Below are positions 45,701 to 56,766 of a stretch of 64,000 nt of DNA, piece by piece (within the stretch, counting starts at the first letter, position 1; each line of letters starts with the position of its first letter). The stretch is from assembly GCA_016169945.1 (NCBI GenBank), contig JADLSH010000382.1, positions 1,488,001 through 1,552,000 of the forward strand. Reading direction: 5' to 3'. A program made the translations under genes and the position numbers. The notes under the pieces were generated by a model that saw only the letters and a program-made list of their open reading frames with translations, had not been told where the DNA came from and made no database searches. The stretch is from Trachythela sp. YZ-2020. Lineage: Eukaryota; Cnidaria; Anthozoa; Malacalcyonacea; Clavulariidae.

Positions 45701-47006
45701 AGATTCATCCATAATTGTCGAGTCAAGAGCGAAAATCGAGAACACGGTCCGTTAATGTCAGAAGAAGTTAAAGAAGAACAGCTTTGCATAATCCGCGATG
45801 CTCAGAAGAGGAGTTTTAAAGAGTACGGGTCAATCCGAGATGGGAAGAAACTTTCTACGAAGAGTAAGCTACTAAAGTTAATACCAAAAATTGACAAGGA
45901 CGGAGTACTTCGGTGTGACGGTCGATTATTCTACACGGAATTCCTGCCATACGAAGTCCGTTATCCAGTTATCTTACCGAGAGGCAGTGGGGTGACCAAA
46001 CTGATCGTCAAGCATGATCACGAGGTTTGGTACCAACCATGTGTTGACGAGCATTAGCAACCAACACTGGGTCGAAGCTGCACGGGAGGAAATACGAGCG
46101 TGGGAGAAGGAATGTAATTAATGTACAAGAAGAAAGGCGAAGACAGTAAATCAGGTTATGGCGCCGCTCCCGTTAAACCGAGTACAGTTGCCATTAAAAG
46201 CGTTTTCTCGGATCTCTGTTGACTCTGGTGGACCATTCATTACGGCTCAAGGAAGAGGAAACGAAGAGAAAAACGATGGCTCTGTTTATTTACCTGTTTG
46301 ATGTGTCGGGCAGTTCACTTAGAAATGGCATATGGACTCGATACGCAGGTCGGCAAGTCGTAGGGGTTATCCTCTAGAGATGGTTAGTGATCGAGGGACG
46401 AACTTCATTGGAGCCGCCAGAGAGTTGAAGGAATTGGTGGACAACTTGGATACGCAAGAGATACAACAAAGAACGGTTGATAAGGGTATGAAGTGGACAT
46501 TCAACCCACCGCTAGTACCTCATTTTGGCGGAGTTTACGAGATAATGATAAAGGCGGTGAAGAAGTGGATTTATGCAGTTCTAACCAACGCGGACGTGAA
46601 TGATGAGGAGCTATCACTCACTTACCAGACATCTGATCCGAAAGATACAGTCGGAGGTAAAACTGCTCCTGATGGGGTTGATTACGCAGAGTTTAATCCA
46701 CGACAACGTTGGAGGAGAGTACAAGAATTAAATGGTCATTTTTGGAAAAGATGGATGCGAGAGTGGTTGCCAATGCTCAATATTCGTTCTAAATGGTGGG
46801 AACCAAAACGCGACGTGAAAGTTGGAGACCTTGTACTCGTCATTTCTGCTGACCAGACTCGTGTACATTGGCCGTTGGGTCGGGTGAAGGAAATTGTCGT
46901 CCCTCGTAAAGACGGACGACATGTTCGTGTGGCACAAGTCCAAGTGAGACGTGATACAATTACAAGACCAATAACAAAATTAGCACCACTGGACTTTAAT
47001 GAATAG
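42754..47006 (+). pseudogene. BEL/Pao retrotransposon 1 pol, 5'-truncated and broken
   Basis: The sequence starts inside the aspartic-protease region (VDVLIGQDQVDLHY, IARLGPLGWSC). It continues with RT (ALTRVRESLVNDGERYKVGL, RRTTKTRIVFDARAKHHGVS, YMDD intact at 43762-43773), then is split by an inserted element. KTLGILWLAKDD, AKVFDPLGFLSPSVVRAKIM and RNase H (TFVDASNVAYG, PRLELLAAVLG, FWCDSMNVLLW) follow. Next are the integrase zinc region (HDHE), DSGGPF near 46220 in another frame, VSDRGTNFIGAARELKELV, PHFGGVYE and the DUF5641-type end WWEPKRDVKVGDLVLV to KLAPLDFNE. Shifts or stops occur near 43580-43690, 45027, 45390 and 46057-46330. No gag or 5' LTR. Inactive. Confidence 0.82.
43941..44759. 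mobile_element. 819-bp long-TIR element inside Pao 1 RT
   Basis: The ends TAGACGGCCAGCCAGCTTCG and, inverted, TAGACGGCCGGCCAAGCTTG begin TIRs of roughly 130 bp that include CTGTCGATGGCATTTTTTT and TTGTTAGAAGCA. TAT (43938-43940 and 44760-44762) is duplicated. Taking out the element and one TAT leaves the Pao frame open at the junction. The interior has no gene. Superfamily unknown; the 3-bp duplication and TIR do not fit hAT or mariner. Confidence 0.8.
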
Positions 47007-47180
47007 TAAAACTTTGCCAGTTACTACTGACAAATGAAATGAGGAGGAGGAATGTTGAGCAGAACATCTAGTAATTTAGATCATTGTTTTAATAGTACAG
47101 TAAAACTTTGCCAGTTACTACTGACAAATGAGGAGGAGGAATGTTGAGTAGAACACCTAGTTCTTTAGATCATTGTGTTA
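47005..47180 (+). repeat. Tandem duplication of the Pao 1 purine tract and LTR start
   Basis: AGTAAAACTTTGCCAGTTAC through GAGGAGGAGGAATGTTGAG and ATTTAGATCATTG occurs twice, offset about 90 bp. The TGTTGAG that would open the 3' LTR therefore occurs at 47053 and 47142. The copies differ by several substitutions and a 5-bp indel (GAAAT). Confidence 0.85.
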
Positions 47181-48213
47181 ATTGTATTTGGTTTTTAGTT
47201 TAGGCTTTTGGTGTAAATAGTCTTCTGTTTAGTTTAGATGATTCTAATCCGTAATAGGCGAATAACAATTAAATATAATTTAAAAACTCATTAATAATTC
47301 ATGAGGAAAAGACAAAGGAAATCACTTACGTGTCAGTGGTTTTATATGTGATAAAAAATCATGTTAATTTACATAAATTTTAGTCTTGATTTTCTCGGGT
47401 TTAGGCGGATTTCCAGTCCTCGCATGACGCTCCTCGCAGCTCGCTGCGAGTCAGGCCCGTAGCTGAGGGGGGATATGTTCCGATATGTCTATTGTGATTT
47501 TAGTAAATATAAGCAAGTTGAATGTCTGCGAACTTTGTTTAAAGGGATGAGCAACAACGCTATTGAAATAGAAATGGAGTAGTGGAGTACATATTAAGCT
47601 TGAGAATAAATAAATCAATGTATACTTTGTCAAGAATATTTCAGACGTATCTTGAGACTTTCAAGATCAAACTTTTGATTATAAATATTGAGTATTTAGA
47701 TGCTGAACTCTTTTAGATGGCCGTGAACTGTTTTGCGCTATTTGATTTAACGCACATACACTTTTCCCGCTCAAAAGTTGTTGTAATTATATTTGAAATA
47801 AAGTGAAATTATTGTTTTATTCCAAATTGACAATTCAGTGCATGGTCCAATTGCGATGAAGAGGTTTATTTTCAAGTCCACAAACTAACCGAAGTGAAAA
47901 CCTATTATTCTAGGTTCGCATCTATTGTCTATCGAAGCAATTAGGGACCATTCATTATTTATACCCTATGGTGGGGTATGACATTCTTGATCATATATAA
48001 AAATCTCATGGAACCCCCTTTTTACGCTCTTAAAAATGAAGACCCCCAAAGAAAAACATTTAAAATTATAGAACCCCCAAAAATATATTGTGTTAAAGTA
48101 AAGTATAACAAACAATATGCACTTGCTACAATTCCTAGTATCGGCGGCGTAGGTGCACATTTAGTAGCATGGCATGACCAGTTGCCATGGCACGTTTATT
48201 GCTACTGCCTAGC
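47181..48213 (+). other. Probable Pao 1 3' LTR body, then unassigned sequence
   Basis: The LTR would begin at 47142; its right end cannot be placed without a partner LTR (an AATAAA lies near 47604). GTTGCCATGGCAC at about 48180 is another X-box-like site. No gene. Confidence 0.4.
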
Positions 48214-49110
48214 ATAATAATAATAATAATAATATTTCCAATTTTATATAGCGCACTCTCCAAAAATGCCCAAATGCGCTTTACATATATAGCCAAATTA
48301 ATTATATACAATTATATACAATCTAAAAACCTAATACTAATACTATGAAATGTTATAAAATTAATAGTACGCAAGTCTAAAAAGATGCGTCTTCAGTCTC
48401 TGTTTAAAAATAGCCACGGTACAACTACGCCTAATTTCAATTGGAAGATTGTTCCATAGAGCTGGTGCACAAACCGAAAATGCTCTGAATCCATAGGACT
48501 TGAGGCGGTATGATGGCTGACAGAGAAGCAGCTTGTCTCCAGACCTAAGAGCTCTTTTTGGAACATAAGGTGTCAGCAAATCACAGAGATAAGATGGTGC
48601 CAAACCATTGACTATCTTGTACGTAAACATTAAAATTTTAAAATTAATGCGCTGCTCCACTGGAAGCCAGTGCAGGTCAACAAGCAAAGGCGTAATGTGG
48701 TCGATTTTTCGCGACAAGAATATAATCCTAGCAGCCGCGTTGAGCACATACTGCAGACGCTGAATCAAATAACAAGGCAATCCATACAGCAAAGCATTAC
48801 AGTTATCAATTCTCGAGGTAACAAACGCATGTACAAGAGTTTTCGTTGATTCAATACTCAGATATCTTCGAACTTGAGAAATGTTCTTTATGTGGTAAAA
48901 GGCTGACTTGCAAATATCGCTGATATGCTGCTCAAAATTCATGGTATTGTCAAACACAGCTCCAATATTCCGCGCAGATGGAGTTGCTGAAACTGGGGCA
49001 TGACCCACTATGACGGAATTTAGCGATGGCTGTGGGCGATGCCTTGAATACAATATAATCATTCAGGATTTCCTGGTGGCAAGTCTCCCAGCACGAGTGC
49101 GGACTTAGCC
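48214..49110 (-). mobile_element. L2/CR1-like LINE 3' end, minus strand
   Basis: The minus-strand frame 49062-48361 gives the post-RT region: ARNIGAVFDNTMNFEQHISD, CKSAFYHIKNISQVRRYLS, LVHAFVTSRIDNCNALLYGL, LQYVLNAAARII, DHITPLLVDLHWLPVEQRI, then ALWNNLPIEIRRS and FKQRLKTHLF. The 3' UTR has the L2-type TGCGCTTTA / GCGCTATATAAAATTGG sequence and ends in (ATT)n at 48214-48232. It is 5'-truncated just upstream of the C-terminal domain, so no RT active site is present. Confidence 0.85.
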
Positions 49111-49574
49111 TTGTTGACCCAAAATTTCGGAATCGGATGTATCACTGTTTGGATGTAGACTGAACTTTGTGAACTTTTGAGAACTAGTTTCATAAAATGT
49201 AGTTCTTGTTGTTTTTCCTTTAAATTTTACACAATCTAAAACTTTCATTTTTGCAAAATATTTCCCATTCAGCAGAGAGGTTATATTTGCAAAGAAGTAT
49301 CCAAATTTTATACCCCCCTCCCCCCCCACCCCCACCCCACAGAACTGTAGCAAAAACAAGGACCAACCGCATTGGACAAGCTGAATATTGTATACACCTC
49401 CTCATTTTTTCCAACCCCACACTATGGTATAAATGATGAACGGTCCATTATCATTTGTCGTCTGCAATGGACGTTTCCGAATCAATGTTTGTGCAGTAGT
49501 AGCATGTCTTTAATTATAGGTTTTGAAGCCTCGAAAGCATTCAAAAAGAAAATTCTACAGAAAATTGGAATCCG
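49111..49574. other. No gene seen; poly-C tract
   Basis: A C-rich run at about 49312-49338 yields false glycine- or proline-rich ORFs. Nothing else recognised. Confidence 0.45.
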
Positions 49575-49951
49575 AACACACACGCGAACACACACGCGAA
49601 CACACACGCGTGTTTTCTGGATAATATTTGCGTGGGTTTACGCGAGCCGCCATGTTTGTTACAAACTTGCTGAATCGGCTTGTCACGGATTGATTTCGAC
49701 AAGCTTGCTACAGCTCCGTGTCAACAAACCTGTACCAAGTTGTTAACAAGCTTGCTACAACCTTGTTGGCAACAACCTTGCTACGGCTCTTTCAAAACAA
49801 CCTTGCTGCAAGAACGGGAACAAGTTGTTACAAGGCTGTTTCAACATCATGGGACAAGCAGTGCGAACACATCTTGTTGACAAGATGTTGATGCAGACTT
49901 GCTACAAGTCTGCTGCAGGTTTGTTACAACTTGTGCGTTTTTACGTGTGTA
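49575..49951. repeat. 12-bp microsatellite and CTTGTTACAAG-rich repeat
   Basis: Three AACACACACGCG units (49575-49610) are followed, from about 49660, by degenerate copies of TTGCTACAA / AACAAGTTGTTACAAG. The end is GTGCGTTTTTACGTGTGTA at 49951. The related repeat at 54233 begins with the inverse, TACACACGTAAAAA. The Pao 2 pol end is cut at this boundary. Confidence 0.7.
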
Positions 49952-49959
49952 CCACACTA

Positions 49960-50434
49960 TCCTTTCCTTTAAATTGCCGTAGTACCTTTCCTTTCTTCCA
50001 CTCGTTCTGTTCTTCTCTTCTCCCACGACTAATAATATCTCTCCAATTTCGGGTGCTCTGGCTTGATTAACATTGATTCGTTGACTCTCCATTAATATAT
50101 TCTCTTTGCCATCGTTTCCACGCGTTATTCTTTGCTTTAACAATTCGTTTCTGCATCATTGTTAGCTCGTCCTCTTCACTGTCCATGTCGTTGACAAGGT
50201 ACGTGTTTTCTCCTCGAATCAGGACATTCGGTGTCAGTACTTGCTCTTCTCCACTTTCACTTTCGACATAGGTAAGAGGACGATTATTCATATTGATCTC
50301 AATGTCCATGATGACATTTTCAAGATTCTCGAATGAAAGGTGCGATCGTCCTAAGCTTTTGTAAAGTGACTTCTTAATATCACGGATTAATCTTTCATAA
50401 ATCCCTCCCCACCAAGGGGATCTGGCAAGGTTGA
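49960..50434 (-). pseudogene. Pao 2 integrase C-terminal part
   Basis: After the inserted MITE the frame gives FNLARSPWWGGIYERLI (catalytic Glu region), then SLGRSHLSFENLENVIMDIE, NNRPLTYVESESGEEQVLTP, MMQKRIVKAKNNAWKRW and, after a shift near 50100, the start of the DUF5641-like domain (PEIGEILLVVGEEKNR). It is cut at about 49955. Confidence 0.75.
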
Positions 50435-50442
50435 ATCTCCAG

Positions 50443-50809
50443 CATGGAATATTTTAAGGATTTCTAAGTGGGGGGCCATTTGTGAAAAAGGGCCCTTAAT
50501 CTGAGTGCTGAAGGCGCGAGCCCTGTAGGGGTCCGAGGGAGTTTTTTCCCAGGAAAATTTTGAAATCTGGAGCTCTGAAATTGCCAAGCCAATAGTATTT
50601 CAATGTTTTAACTAAAACTTTAAAAATGTCAAACTATATAAGCCATAAAAACAATATTTCGTTAAACACAGACAAATCATTTACTCTGTAAACGACCCAA
50701 TGTATAAAGGGCCCAGGGAGTGGGGGGCCAATTTTGTGTGAGTGGGGGGCCATCAAGAGGGCCTGGGGGGCCAAGTGGCCCCCCAGTATATATGTTAAAA
50801 TATGCCTTG
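50443..50809. mobile_element. hAT-type MITE inside the Pao 2 integrase, 367 bp
   Basis: A perfect 8-bp duplication ATCTCCAG (50435-50442 and 50810-50817) flanks it. Ends CATGGAATATTTTAA and, inverted, CAAGGCATATTTTAA. The interior has repeated GGGGGGCCA motifs and no gene. Removing it and one duplication keeps the integrase frame. It is a different family from the 7123 MITE. Confidence 0.88.
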
Positions 50810-51557
50810 ATCTCCAGTGTATATCGTGTGCTGCAAGGAAGTCGTGAAGTTTTTCACTCTTTCTAATAACTTTGATCCATATAGCTGTCGTTTTAAATGT
50901 CGCTGCATTGTCTGAAATGATTAATCGAGGTCTTCCCCTTCGAGCGATGAATGAATTGAGTTTGCGTTGGAACTCCTTTGCTTCCTGGCTCTTGGTTAAT
51001 TCTAAGTGGACGGCTCGCGAAGTAGCACAGGTAAATATAACAACATAACATTTTCCTTCTTCTTTCTTTCCAATTCTGTATCTTAAAAGTCCGGCAAAAT
51101 CGACTCCGGTGATCTCGAATGGTTGGCTTGTTTCGGTTCTGAAACTTGGCATGTTGCTCGTCAACGGTGATCCGTATGGCTTCGCATAGTACAGCTTACA
51201 TACATTGCAGTTGTTGATCAGTTTCTTCACCTTTGAGCGAAGCTGTGGTATCCACCAATGTTCTCTCAGAGCTGCCATGGTATTTGCAACACCAAAATGC
51301 TTGATCTTGTTTTGGGTATGAGCTATTAGCTTTTCTACGAAAATTCCTCCATCAAGGTAGATTGGCTCGTAACCATTTACTCTTCCTTTGCACTTGAGAA
51401 CTTTGGTTTCTTTGTCTTCGACTATTCTCCAACCTGGGGCTTGCAACTCGGGATTAACTCCTTTCTGAACTCTTCTCACCCAGCTGTTTCTTGCTGTTAT
51501 AATTTCCTCGTTTACGAGTTGTCCCGATTTCTTCTTGTTCTGACGAATCTTCGCCAA
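50810..51557 (-). pseudogene. Pao 2 integrase, zinc-binding and core part
   Basis: The frame shows the region before the zinc finger (RRVQKGVNPELQAPGWRIVE), the HHCC pair (HTQNKIKHFG, REHWWIPQLRSKV, CNVCKLYYA) and the core: ITGVDFAGLLRY (first Asp), TSRAVHLELTKS, RRGRPRLIISDNAATF (second Asp). It ends at the MITE junction after AAHDIHW. The frame before it is the same as RNase H, separated only by a TAG at 51582-51584. Confidence 0.82.
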
Positions 51558-51581
51558 GCAGTTGCTAATGAATCTTAATGT

Positions 51582-52172
51582 CTACGCTGTTACTCTCAAC
51601 GTACGCCAGTATGTGCTTCTTTCTAAAAGACCGTCCCATTCATCCAGTTCATGATCTTTCGTAAATAACACTTGCTCCTTAATTGGCTTACTCTCTTCGC
51701 TAACAGCTGTAGTTGCTGTCAAGTTAGGTTGCTCCGGCCACTGTTCTTTCTCTAACAACCAGTTTGGACCTTTGAACCAATTGTCGTTTTCCAATCTTTC
51801 TACGGTTGCTCCCCTACTTCCGAGGTCTGCGAGGTTTCTCTTTGATGGGCAATATTTCCAGACAATGCCAAGCTCACTGGTAATCTCCGCGATCTTCATA
51901 ACTCTGTTACTCACAAACACTTTCCATGGTTTCCCCGGATTAGTCAGCCAGTAAAGCACTACCATGCTGTCTAACCAGATTACAATGTTCTTGATTGGTT
52001 GGTTGTGTAAGGCGTTGCTTAGATTCTTCGCCATGTTGGCAGCCATGTGAGCTCCTACGAGCTCCAATCTGGGTATTGATGTGTTCCGTTTTGAAATCCT
52101 AGATTTAGATGTCAATAGTCCCTTGACTGTTGCCGATGTCTGTTCCACACTGCTATGGTTACTGCAGAACAC
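51582..52172 (-). pseudogene. Pao 2 RNase H and connector
   Basis: The FADASNLAC start of RNase H is at the end of the RT frame. After a shift near 52150 come [38 protein letters not shown], and [18 protein letters not shown], the usual RNase H end of BEL/Pao. RNase H removes the RNA strand during reverse transcription. The frame ends in a single TAG that separates it from the integrase. Confidence 0.8.
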
Positions 52173-53482
52173 GCTAGGTTGCTTGCGTCAGCAAACACAT
52201 GGAGCTCAATGGCTTTCGTTTCCTTCGAATTTCCGGTTATGCTTCTTGGCACTTTGACATATTTCAACTGTTTGTTCCACTTGAGCCATTGCTTCTTTAA
52301 ATCTGGTGAAACTTCCAAATTCCACCCTTTCTTCTCTTCGCAGGCCTCTCTGTAAATGTGTTTTCCTTCAGCCATCGTAGGTGATATTATGGCAAGAGAA
52401 TCGTAGACTTTTCCCAACTGGCTTAAGATGCTTCGCTTTGTAACCGGTTCATTTTCAGGCACTTCCGGTACTTGTATTTCTAAGGTATCTTCTTCTTTGT
52501 TCCATACATGACCGAGGATCTTGCTAGAGTTTTGCATGTTCTCATCTTCTAATGTTGAGATGTTCGACTCCCACCTATGAATTGGGAATTTTGCACTCTC
52601 GAGTATAAGTTTTGTTTCTCCCTTGAATTTCTCCAGATTATCAATGTCGCCTCCCGTCTGCATGATGTTGTCAACATAGGTGTTTTCTCTAAGGGCAGTC
52701 ATCTTATTCTCGTACTCTGGTAATTGCTGGTCATAATGGTAGTCTAATGTGGCTCCGAGTAGGAATGGACTGGCTTCAACTCCAAATGGGACTCTGGCAA
52801 ACCGGAAATGTTCCTCGTTTCCGTTTCGTTCGACGAGAAATCTAAAGGCATCTCTGTCTTCTTCCCTGATTGCTATTTGTAGAAAGGCTTTTTGGATATC
52901 GGCCAGAAGAATATTAGATGACATTCTCGCTCTCACCATAATGTCCCACAACAAGGGTTGAAGGGGTGGCCCGGTGAACATGCAGTCATTTATGCTAGAT
53001 GACAACGGATGGGGTCTGGAGCTGGCGTCGAAGACCATTCTCACTTTCGTTGTTGCAGCATCTTTCCGAACAACTGGCTTGTGCGGCATGTAATACAATC
53101 TTTCTCCCGACGGCATCTTTGGGGCTCTCTCAATCATCCCACTAGATATCTGCTCTTCAATAATCTTCTCATACTCTTGCTTCAAATCTTCTTCCTTTGC
53201 TAGCCTTTTGTTGACATTGTATAGTCGTCTTCTGCTTTGCGGTTCGTTTGTAGCTGTTAACTTGCTTCCTGGAATCCAAGGTATGCTAACTTGATATCTG
53301 CCATCATCTTGTTTTGTTATGCTGTCTCGAAACTCGGTTAACACTTGCAACTGGTCGTTTTCACCACGATCTTCAACCCCAAGTACATCAAAAACTGTAC
53401 AACCGTTCGTAATCATCAACATCTCTCGTGAACATACAGGCATCACTTGAGTAATCCTCACCACCATGAATGACCCATCCAA
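52112..53482 (-). pseudogene. Pao 2 reverse transcriptase, motif C altered (YVDN)
   Basis: A long open frame carries [59 protein letters not shown] with [28 protein letters not shown] (motif A Asp present), [17 protein letters not shown] and [10 protein letters not shown]. The normal motif is YVDD; the second Asp codon is AAC on the minus strand (plus 52667-52669), consistent with one G-to-A change. Beyond it [20 protein letters not shown] leads to RNase H. Length and order are those of BEL/Pao RTs. The upstream overlap with the protease frame shows a frameshift near 53393. Confidence 0.88.
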
Positions 53483-53916
53483 ATGTTGTTTCTTCCACTA
53501 TGGGATCTCCTGGATTTACTTTGTATACTTTCTCCGTTCTGATTTTTGTGTAAGTGCCATCGCCAAGTATGATATGAATTCGATACTCTCCTTTGTCAGT
53601 CTTGTAGAATCTCTTGTCTTGTGTGTGGGTGTATTTCATCTTGACCTCATTCATATCAGGTCTCCTAACAGTGGTAAACTCAGAAAGTTTAGAACCAGTC
53701 AGTTCAATTTTTTCATGTGTATTCCCGTCAAGAGAATCTATGGTCGCTTGATAAATTGGCATGGATTGAGTGCTAGTGCCATTCACGGTTACTATCTCAC
53801 GAGCTTCATGATGTGTTGGATCTAAATTAAGTTTCTTTACTGCTTCGCAAGAAATAAAGTTTCGACCAGAACCGGTGTCGAGATATGCCCACAGTGTTTG
53901 ACCTTTGATGTTGACG
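53388..53916 (-). pseudogene. Pao 2 aspartic protease region
   Basis: AYLDTGSGRNFISCEAVKK holds the catalytic Asp-Thr-Gly at 53871-53879. Then come VNGTSTQSMPIYQATIDSL and a region ending [12 protein letters not shown], the DUF1758-type sequence of BEL/Pao polyproteins. The frame is open back to the MITE at 53917. The protease would process the polyprotein. The frame shifts into RT near 53393. Confidence 0.8.
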
Positions 53917-54232
53917 CAGGGCCTTTTTTAACTAATGTACTGGAGGGGCAAAAGCCCCCCCAGCCCCCATGTTCGCCCCCCCAGTAAGCTATTTTTGCCC
54001 CCCCACTGAAGGTCCCTTTTATCCAAAGTATAAGCCAAAAATGGAAAAAAACTGAGTTTAGAGGAAAGTTATTGTATTCTCACAACAAAACCTGGCCCGT
54101 TTAGATGGGATATATCAAAAATTGTCTCTGAAAACGCAGGAAATCAAGCCACAGAGACTCAAGAATACAAAAATTTTCTGGGGTAGTACCCCCAGACCCC
54201 CTTTCGCCTTCATACACATATAATACACAACC
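53917..54232. mobile_element. hAT-type MITE, second copy, right end missing
   Basis: It opens CAGGGCCTTTTTTAACTAAT and follows the 7123-7458 copy closely, including GCCCCCATGTTCGCCCCCCC and CAGGAAATCAAGCCACAGAG. It has about 50 bases that copy 1 lacks (near 54035-54090) and stops at ACACAACC, where the next repeat begins. Confidence 0.85.
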
Positions 54233-54570
54233 TACACACGTAAAAATCTCACATCTTGTTGACAAGTTGTTGGCTTAACAAGCTTGTAGCAAGCTTGTTG
54301 ACAAGTTGTAACAAGCTTGTCATTTTATCAAGCTATAGCAAACTTGTGTCATCAAGCTTGCTACAACTTGTTGGTTTGCAGACTTGTAGCAAGTTGTTGG
54401 AACAACTTGAATCAAGCTTGTTGAAACAAGCTATATCATGCGTGTTAGAACAACTTGTTGACAAGTTGATGTGGTCGTGAAGTTGTAACAAGTCCGTTTC
54501 AACAAGCTTGTAGCAAGACTGTTTTAACAAGTATGTACCAAGAGTTGCGAACAACTTGTTACGGCATTGT
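54233..54570. repeat. CTTGTTACAAG-rich repeat, second block
   Basis: TACACACGTAAAAATCTCAC opens a run of degenerate copies of ACAAGCTTGTAGCAAGTTGT. The opposite end form is at 49951. ORFs across it (Leu/Ser/Cys-rich) are repeat artefacts. Copies are alternately inverted, so the whole can fold. Confidence 0.8.
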
Positions 54571-56766
54571 TAACGGCAAGAGTTTTCATACAACAGCTGA
54601 ACCAATTTGAACTTGGCAAAACCGTATTTTATTGGTGGTTGCTAAGCGTTGTTATGCAGAATGAAAGTTATGGCGAAAGCAAGAAAAGCTGACTTTCAAG
54701 ACTTCAAGTTTCTGTGGTTTCAACGGCAAAATCATATGGTTTAAATTTTCTTTATTTTGAAGTTTGAAGAGAAAAATGTCAAAAAAATAGCTGGTAAGTG
54801 TTATATTTTATAGCTAAGTTAGTGCGCTTGAGTAGATTTTGTAAAATTATCGCCTAAACATTACAGTTTTTTGTTTTATAACACCCAAATATTATGTACA
54901 GTGCAGTATTTATGCTTGTAATCTTTGTATGTTAATATGCTTTATTGCTTTGGCTTTGAATACAATATATTGCCTTCTATTGGTACCTTGAAACCGTTGA
55001 TTTCTCGCATTTACCCAGGCCCTGACTTAATTCAGTAAACAATATTCATTATTTATAAAATTAGCTCAAACTTCTGTACTCAGCAGCCTAATTTAACTGC
55101 CCCTGTCAGAGATAAAACTCTGGACAGGCATTTTATAGGCATTTTATAGGTTCCGTTTGCGAAATAAGCTCGGATAATTTGGTGATTATTTTACTCGCCC
55201 TTTTCGTTTGTCGCCTCGATTTCTCCGTAGTCTTTCGCTTCGATAATTTGCTCGGTTTCTTCCAGAAAATATTGTAACTTCGAAATTTCTTTGTCTATGT
55301 TTCCTTCGAGTTCTTGTTCCCCTGTATTCACCCTCTCGCTCGCTTCTTCGTCGCTCATAACGTACTAAACCTGTTGTACAAACACGCAAATATTCGCCTC
55401 ACCTTCGCTTCGAATTTCACTTCAATATATGTTGATTAGTCTCGAGTATCTTGTCGTATTTTTCGCTTTAAACGGCCATGCTGGTCACGGCACCACTTGC
55501 ATACCGAACTCGTAACACATACTCAAAATAAACTACGAAAACTCTCACATAATCAATAATAAAACATAATATATTTCACTTCTCACACTCACACGTTTCG
55601 TTTTACAAGTCTCACTGTTTATATTATCACTATCTGTCAATCAAAAGTCTTATGTTTGAGTCACGCTTCCGGTATAAAACAGTACGATTTTCAACGATGA
55701 AGCATAATGCAAGTGATGTTACACGAAATTTGATTTGTTTGGCAAAGGTTTACGTTACGAATCGTCATTACAAATATTCATTCGCATCCAAATGGCGCGT
55801 TCTTCGTCAGGATGAGATTGCAGCTGAATTATAATAACATCATCCCCGAGCAGGCGCGAAGCGCCGTGCGAGGGTACTAATTCCGCTCGGATATTTATAC
55901 CCGGGCATGTGAAAACATTGGGAATGCAAAGTCGTCCGCCACTTTGTTTGTCTATTGTTTAACTTATTTTGACGATTAAAGTTCGTCCGTCTGTTTACAA
56001 TTTTCAAACTAAAATATCTGAATGAATTTTAGGAGATTTAGGAGTTATTTGCGTGTTGTTTAGAGATTTTATATCTGGGCTACTGTCTGGCTCTGTCTGA
56101 AATTTTGTTGTCTGACGGCCCAATATCGAATATTTTGTCATTGTTATTCAATTTTTCCTGGAATGCATCCATGCTATTTCAATAACTATTGATCTATTTG
56201 ATCTTTTATGTAGGCTGTGTTTAAAATAAGTGCTGAGTTTTAGAAGTAAAATTTTAGAAGTAAAATTTTAGAAGTAAAATTTGTTGTTTATTTACAGATT
56301 TGTATTTTGGTTTAAATTCTATCATTGTATTGTTATAAATTTGCCTTCTTAGTGAATATTTGCTTTCTTTAATATTTCTTTATATATGTTGAAATGTAGA
56401 GAATGAGCAGAGATATTATTATATTTTATGCATGTGCTATGTATTTTCAATAAAAATGGAACTGTATATTTAATACTGTAAAGTTTCAATGTACTATTGG
56501 GATAAATAAATAACTGAATACATATTAACATTTATATTGACCACAAGACCAGTTGATCACACGCAGCCTTTGAGATTTCTGCACAAATAAATCCATTAAA
56601 CGGACTCGTCTCTGTATCAATAGCGTACCTCCTCTGTCATGGACTGGACCAGTGCAGAGGAGGTCGGACAGCAGGCCGCAAAGCATCATGGGAATTGAGC
56701 GCCTAATTCCACGCGTGGCTTCATTGACTGTTGACTGTCGAGGAGTGAACATCTGACTAAACCAAT
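54571..56766. other. No gene seen; dispersed repeat copy 2 at 55840-55950
   Basis: The repeat copy starts CATCCCCGAGCAGGCGCGAA and matches 24896-25005. A minus-strand basic ORF at 55186-55389 has no recognised motif. Around 56220-56285 the phrase TTTTAGAAGTAAAA repeats three times. Confidence 0.5.

Larger units (their letters stand above)
49953..53916 (-). mobile_element. BEL/Pao retrotransposon 2, minus strand, truncated at both ends
   Basis: It reads right to left: aspartic protease, reverse transcriptase, RNase H, integrase and integrase C-terminus. The left part of the genome copy ends in a CTTGTTACAAG repeat; the right end meets a hAT-type MITE at 53917. No LTR or gag is visible. A second MITE splits the integrase. 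It is a different family from Pao 1: the proteins align in order but share few identical stretches. Confidence 0.82.

Noticed and set aside
49220..49436. Glycine/proline-run ORFs
   Set aside because: Produced by a homopolymer run in unique sequence.
54256..54554. Cys/Leu/Ser-rich ORFs on both strands
   Set aside because: They arise from the alternating CTTGTTACAAG repeat.
55186..55389. Arg-rich minus-strand ORF
   Set aside because: Low-complexity basic composition without a domain; likely chance in a pyrimidine-rich stretch.
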